Source of the DNA: Medicago truncatula
Taxonomy: Eukaryota; Streptophyta; Magnoliopsida; Fabales; Fabaceae
Direction of reading: 5' to 3'
NCBI RefSeq assembly: GCF_003473485.1
Contig: NC_053044.1
Location: 51,252,091 to 51,316,090, forward strand
Length of the DNA: 64,000 nucleotides
Shown in pieces: positions 59,908 through 64,000 of the stretch. A program made the translations under genes and the position numbers. The notes below the pieces were generated by a model. It did not search any database and was not told where the DNA came from. It worked only from the letters and a program-made list of their open reading frames with translations. Positions within the stretch are counted from its first letter, which is position 1; each line of letters begins with the position of its first letter.

Positions 59908-60343
59908 TGTCTTTTAAATAAGACTAATTGATTTAGCAATTGTAAAAAAACTTCAACTTTAATTAGTCATTTTGTTGGTTATATTTTTTTAATTTTGAAA
60001 TTTTATTATGGTGATTTGGTATTATTTTTTTATATCAAATTGACTCATAAACCAAACAAGCTCAAATTTAACTTGTTTATCTAACAAACTTAATTTTCAA
60101 CTCAAATTGGACTCATTTAGTTCATGAATCCAACAAATTGATTACCGAAACTCATATTAAGAAAGCAGAGATACGGTATAATGAAAAGAAACAAAAACAC
60201 GTAAAATTGTTATGCGTTTGATGAGAAAATTAAACTAACAAAGAATGAGAAAGTAAAACGTTGATCACCTTGGACGAAGACAGATAACTAGGACGAAGAA
60301 GCAATTTCCTTAAACTCGGAAAGTTCACTGTTCTTCGAATCAT
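51795..60343 (-). CDS. BCAT: Branched-chain amino acid aminotransferase, mitochondrial type
   Basis: Ten exons close in frame to 387 residues: 60269-60343, 59082-59146, 58781-58955, 54398-54574, 54142-54273, 53945-54043, 53433-53549, 52809-52904, 52159-52271 and 51795-51909. The enzyme interconverts Leu, Ile and Val with their 2-oxo acids using PLP (fold type IV). Exon 1 ([20 protein letters not shown]) is Arg-rich without acidic residues, a likely mitochondrial presequence, which would suggest a catabolic role; plastid targeting is not excluded. Landmarks are [71 protein letters not shown] with the PLP lysine, [22 protein letters not shown] and [19 protein letters not shown]. Intron 3 is 4.2 kb and carries two Mutator-like elements (55212-56164, 57092-58378). 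All splice sites are GT-AG and the gene looks functional. Confidence 0.95.
51911..51942. repeat. TA microsatellite at aminotransferase last intron
   Basis: A run of about 13-15 TA units directly adjoins the 3' splice site of the last intron of the minus-strand aminotransferase gene. Confidence 0.75.
55212..56164. mobile_element. Mutator-like non-autonomous element in aminotransferase intron 3
   Basis: The tips AGCTTAATATATGC and, reversed, GGCTTAATACATGC lead into about 190-bp inverted repeats (TTTTTGGATTTCATTTTGGT, GGTCCTCTCCGTTA, GATTTGTGATCAA). Flanks 55203-55211 and 56165-56173 are both TAAAATAAA, a perfect 9-bp duplication. The interior is almost pure A/T with recurring CAGATTTTTTTT and CCAGAATTTT words. 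Same family as 7603-9017. Confidence 0.86.
57092..58378. mobile_element. Mutator-like element with coding-like interior (possible Pack-MULE)
   Basis: The tips GGCTTTAATATGTGTTTCGT and, reversed, GGCTTTAATATGTGTTTCGT match exactly, and inverted repeats extend about 240 bp. Flanks 57083-57091 and 58379-58387 are both AACTATTTA, a perfect 9-bp duplication. Inside is a GC-richer segment with an ATG-led frame (57442-57732) reading [20 protein letters not shown] and [20 protein letters not shown]. It has no transposase motif. It may be a captured piece of a host gene; I do not recognise the source. Confidence 0.85.
59240..60140. repeat. Degenerate repeat DNA in aminotransferase intron 1
   Basis: The 1.1-kb first intron holds phrases such as TTCGACTCGAGTTCGTCATA and AACTCAGTCGATTCAAACTC at one side and weakly complementary AGCTCAAATTTAACTTG at the other. 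This suggests a decayed TIR element. An AAT microsatellite lies at 59863-59903. No clean boundary is visible. Confidence 0.35.
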
Positions 60344-60508
60344 TTTGGTCGATCCTTCTTCTGTAGGTTGTTACTATAATGTAAATGGTGGTGATTATGT
60401 TGTGTTCTTTGAAAATCTTATGGAAAAGAGGACACGCACAAAACAATGAAAATAGAGAAAGGAATCAACAAGATAAGATTAGACAACTCCAGCTATATAT
60501 GCAATCTG

Positions 60509-60525
60509 CATATATATAGTTATTT
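60509..60525 (-). promoter_or_regulatory. Probable TATA box of the aminotransferase gene
   Basis: CTATATATATGCAG on the minus strand lies about 170 bp upstream of the ATG. The distance fits a leader of about 130-140 bp. Confidence 0.4.
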
Positions 60526-60529
60526 TGGT

Positions 60530-61460
60530 TGCTACGTAGCAATTTTTTATACAACACTTGGAACACTTACATATGCAAGGCACGTATACAAGTACCCATT
60601 TTATACTAATAAGATTGAGGAGGCCACTGTTGTAATATTCTTCATAAACGGGAGGAGCATGTATTATTATTTAATTATATATATTAGTGTTATTTTGATA
60701 ATAAAAAAAAAAAAAATGATAAACACAATTGACAATAGATAACTTCAAATTTGTTGAAAACGTGTTTTTTTTTTTAAATGTTATGTTATTGGACACTTTA
60801 GGCATGTTAATTAAAGATATTAAGACCGTGTTTGACAAAAAGTAATGCATATAGATAATATGGTAGATGAGTTAATACCCACTACGTTATCTGATATGTT
60901 AATATTATATGTCTTCTGTAGTTATTAAATTCAAATAATGCTAGGAGATAAGGATGTTTGATTTAAAAAAATGAGTATGTGTCGCCTACGAAATACATGA
61001 ATGAAGATCATGAATACAAAGAAAGCCCATCTCGATCATAGTTGGCAGTAGTACCTATCCAAAAAATCTGCATTGCATAATCCACGTCGATCCACATCCT
61101 TGTTGTTACTCTAAGATTATTCAATGTGGAAACATTTTAACATACTAATGTCTTACGTTTCTCAAATTTATTGGTGATTTTAACATTACTAGTCTGAGAC
61201 CGGTGCCCTGCACGAGAAATGTTTTTCCAAAAATTATTTTGTATATATTAAATAACATATATTTTTTAAAATATTTCTTGTGGGTTTTTAAAAAAATTGT
61301 GGCTTTATTTATAAGAAAATGTCACATCTTTTAAGGTATAGTTATTACTTAAAAGACATTTTTATCCTTCATTTAATTATTCTCTTTTTAATCTTAGTGG
61401 GTGTATTTTTTTTATGAGGGTATATTAGTAAAAATATCTAAAAAGTTACATTAATTAATG
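60530..61460. other. Intergenic upstream of aminotransferase
   Basis: AT-rich, no gene. A Helitron-like terminus may lie near 61188-61216 (see findings). Confidence 0.4.
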
Positions 61461-61469
61461 ATCATATTG

Positions 61470-61588
61470 GTGTTGGTCTAGTTGTATTGGCTTTGGATCT
61501 AGGAGTGTGCTCCTCCTCAAAGTCTCAGTTCGATTCTCTCTGCTGTCGATTTGGATGGGCTAATTTAGTTTCTTCAACAAAAAAAAAT
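61470..61588 (+). mobile_element. tRNA-derived SINE (family 1)
   Basis: GTGTTGGTCTAGTTGTATTG (A-box-like), CTCAGTTCGATTCTCTCTGC (B-box-like) and GATGGGCTAATTTAG with an A tail match the copies at 24904 and 11476. The flanks ATTAATTAATGATCATATTG and ATTAATAATTATATTG look like a decayed target-site duplication. Confidence 0.8.
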
Positions 61589-62479
61589 TAATAATTATAT
61601 TGATTTTGGTGATTTTTTATTTTGTTTCTTATATTAAGGACCGGAATTGATACATCAATAATACCTTAAAATTCTAGGGAAGAAAAGGGAACATTACAAA
61701 GAAGTCTTATTTTTATTTTGTCATTTTGTGTTCACCTAGAAGGTTTAGACTTTTTGTCCCTTTCTTCTTTGTGTTACTATAAAAATAGATCAAAAACTCT
61801 ATTTATTTTTTAACCCAAAAACTCAACCCTCTGATATCTGCATATGTAAGAGAAAATTAAAGCTAATCGAAAATACGATTTTTTTTAAAAATATTTTGGA
61901 AATCAAATCAAATTTTATCCTTAAAAAAAATTTAAAATTTTAAATAATTGTAACGGTAACTCATGTCAATTGATAAAAAGGAAGATTATGATTGAAGTTT
62001 AGCGACCCGCGTACATTAATCGCGGGCGCAAACCAGCAAACCTGTGCACAGAAAATGAAACCATATAGCAAGAAAGGTTACATGTTATTGATTAAAGTAC
62101 CAACCCGGGTCTAAAAATAATAAATGATAAACCATGAATTTTGTTATAAAAAAAATAAATCTAACAAATAGTAAGAAATTAACGCTAGTAAAAAAAATAC
62201 AAACAATCAATTATCCCAATAATAAATTGGTTCAATGGTAAGTTTGATTCATGTCTCTACACCATCAAATTCAAACAATGTAGATCAACTTTACATAATA
62301 CATACATGCGTAACGTAGCAACCTAGTTAATTTAACCCTAATAAGTCCTAACAAATAAATGAAAAATCATTAATCACATGCACAATCAAATGAACCCGTC
62401 TACGAATATTAAACCATACAACAGAAAAGTTTATGTGTGGCCCATTAAAGCACCAAATCGGGTCTAAAACTGAAAAATG

Positions 62480-63234
62480 GAAGATTGCTTTTTAGGCCCC
62501 CCAATATCTCTTTAGGCCCCCTAAAAATACAAAAATAACCTTTATAATACATCCGGTAGTTACATACCGGATGTGCATTTTAAATTTTCACATTTTACAC
62601 CTTCGGTATGTACATACCGGAGGCACATTTACAAATTTTCACGTTTATCGCATTCGGTAGTTATGTTCTGGAGGAACATTCATTTTGCGATTTCTCAATT
62701 ACACCTCCGGTATATATATACGGTACTCCACCCACGTTGTTATCTGTATAAAATGGTGCAGTTTTTTAAGAGTTATTTTCTAAGCTTCAATATTGTTCCA
62801 TACCTTGCGTTTTTTGGCCAATTTTTGTTGTGTTTTCATCACAATTAATAGAACAAATGGCGTCAATCTTTACTCAATTGCAATCATTTAGAAGGTAAAC
62901 CTTGCTTCTTCCTCTCTCGTATTGTTTCTGCATAATTTTTTTAGAGTTCTGTCATATTCAATGAAAAGTTTGATCCTTTTATTTCTGTAAATTTTATGCA
63001 CCCTACCAAAAGTTTGTGAATTTTCCAACATAGCAGAGCATGTACATTTAAATAACATAATGCGATAAACGCAAAAATTTGTAAATGTGCCTCTGGTATG
63101 TACATACCGAAGGTGTAAAATGTGAAAATTTAAAATGCACTACCGGTATGTAACTACCGGATGTATTATAAAGGTTATTTTTGTATTTTTAGGGGGCCTA
63201 AAGAGATATTGGAGGGGCCTAAAAAGCAATCTTC
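62480..63234. mobile_element. TIR element with ~190-bp arms and 8-bp duplication (hAT-like)
   Basis: The arms start GAAGATTGCTTTTTAGGCCC on both strands and stay near-identical for about 190 bp. Flanks 62472-62479 and 63235-63242 are both GAAAAATG, an 8-bp duplication. The arms contain short palindromes such as CATCCGGTAGTTACATACCG and CCGGTATGTAACTACCGG. The interior (about 62700-63050) is non-coding. The duplication length favours hAT. Confidence 0.75.
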
Positions 63235-63242
63235 GAAAAATG

Positions 63243-63517
63243 AACCGGTCATCAACATAAAAACGGTCCATATAACATCAACTACTTGAAGCAAGTTGAA
63301 AATTAAATGTAGAATGAATTTGTTAAGTTAGATTTTTATTAAACGATAAATAAGTAATAAGGATAATTCATTTTATTTGTTTGTTGGTTTGCACATTATA
63401 TTTTAAAGGATATCTCATACTTAAACTTATAATGAGGATAGTGTGATATGTAATAACATTATAATCAAACGACTGTAACCAAAGTTCTTATATATGTTTA
63501 TTCAAAAAAAAAGTTCT

Positions 63518-63550
<33 letters not shown>

Positions 63551-64000
63551 AACAATGCAAAATAGAATATGAAAAAAAAAATATCAATTAAGTGAATTGG
63601 TAAGTAATTCTTATATCAATTAACTTTTCTTTGATTCTATACATATAAGGATAATTCATACAAAATTAAGCTCTTGATACATAAATGAATAGTAACGGAT
63701 CCACAAATATATAATGGTATACCCATAAGGTTAGGAAAAAACCAATACATCTAATATTTAGTTTCATTAACACATCAAAAGATTATGGCATATTAAAGTA
63801 TAAGAACATGATAGCTAGTTTCATCCCTATGCTTAGTAAAAGGAGAGAAGCCCTTTGCTTCAAAATCCTATAAAAAAATAAAAAAATAAAAAATTCTCCA
63901 TACATTAGTGAGTATATTTCGATACTTTTAAAAGCTTGCATCAAATCAAGGATTTTAGCATACTTCTGCTACACAATTTTATAATAATTTTTACTAAAAT
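63243..64000. other. Intergenic, no gene recognised
   Basis: AT-rich sequence with a TA/TG microsatellite at 63512-63550. Nothing else was identified before the window end. Confidence 0.4.

Noticed and set aside
62215..62285. Further SINE-like segment (GGTTCAATGGTAAG ... AAATTCAAACA)
   Set aside because: Weak resemblance to pol III boxes only; no tail or duplication visible.
1..64000. CRISPR arrays, prokaryotic operons, integrated viral genes or rRNA
   Set aside because: None seen. Intron-bearing plant genes and eukaryotic transposons account for the recognisable content.

Overview
This is a stretch of plant nuclear DNA, most likely from a legume such as Medicago or a close relative. That placement is an inference from protein likeness and repeat style; no species-diagnostic sequence was tested. 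The DNA is AT-rich. The genes are split by GT-AG introns, spaced several kb apart and surrounded by small transposable elements. There are no operons and no sign of prokaryotic, organellar or viral genes.

Five protein genes can be assembled exon by exon with every splice phase closing. They are: a 223-aa J-domain protein (minus, 2804-6346); a 481-aa 1-aminocyclopropane-1-carboxylate synthase, the committed enzyme of ethylene synthesis (plus, 27263-29787); a 736-aa CSC1/OSCA channel of the RXW8 type (plus, 32852-42355); a 347-aa R2R3-MYB of the RAX/MYB36 group (minus, 46574-47824); and a 387-aa mitochondrial-type branched-chain aminotransferase (minus, 51795-60343). A sixth locus (15039-19320) is a decayed chloroplast ClpC gene that keeps its introns but has several frameshifts, a stop codon and a deletion of most of its second ATPase domain. 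A possible 106-aa gene (10654-12512) is weakly supported. The genes do not form a pathway.

The rest is mobile DNA, much of it with target-site duplications (TSDs) readable in the sequence. Mutator-type elements with 9-bp TSDs lie at 4834, 6770, 9152, 36885, 55212 and 57092, with a related one at 7603. hAT-type elements with 8-bp TSDs lie at 31541, 37813, 45213 and 62480. A Harbinger-like element lies at 785, and Stowaway elements at 25748, 26290 and 44542. tRNA-derived SINEs lie at 11476, 24904, 31124 and 61470. L1-type LINE pieces lie at 19830, 30010, 33900, 35560, 39840 and 44845, an RTE piece at 5440, and a solo-LTR-like unit at 34431. Many sit inside introns, especially of the RXW8-like gene and in the 4.2-kb third intron of the aminotransferase gene.

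The most interesting coding observation is that the ethylene-synthesis enzyme is type II (ACS4/5/8/9-like) in its catalytic part, but its C-terminal degron region is out of frame. In another frame a remnant of the degron motif can still be read. I did not find an undescribed multi-gene system.
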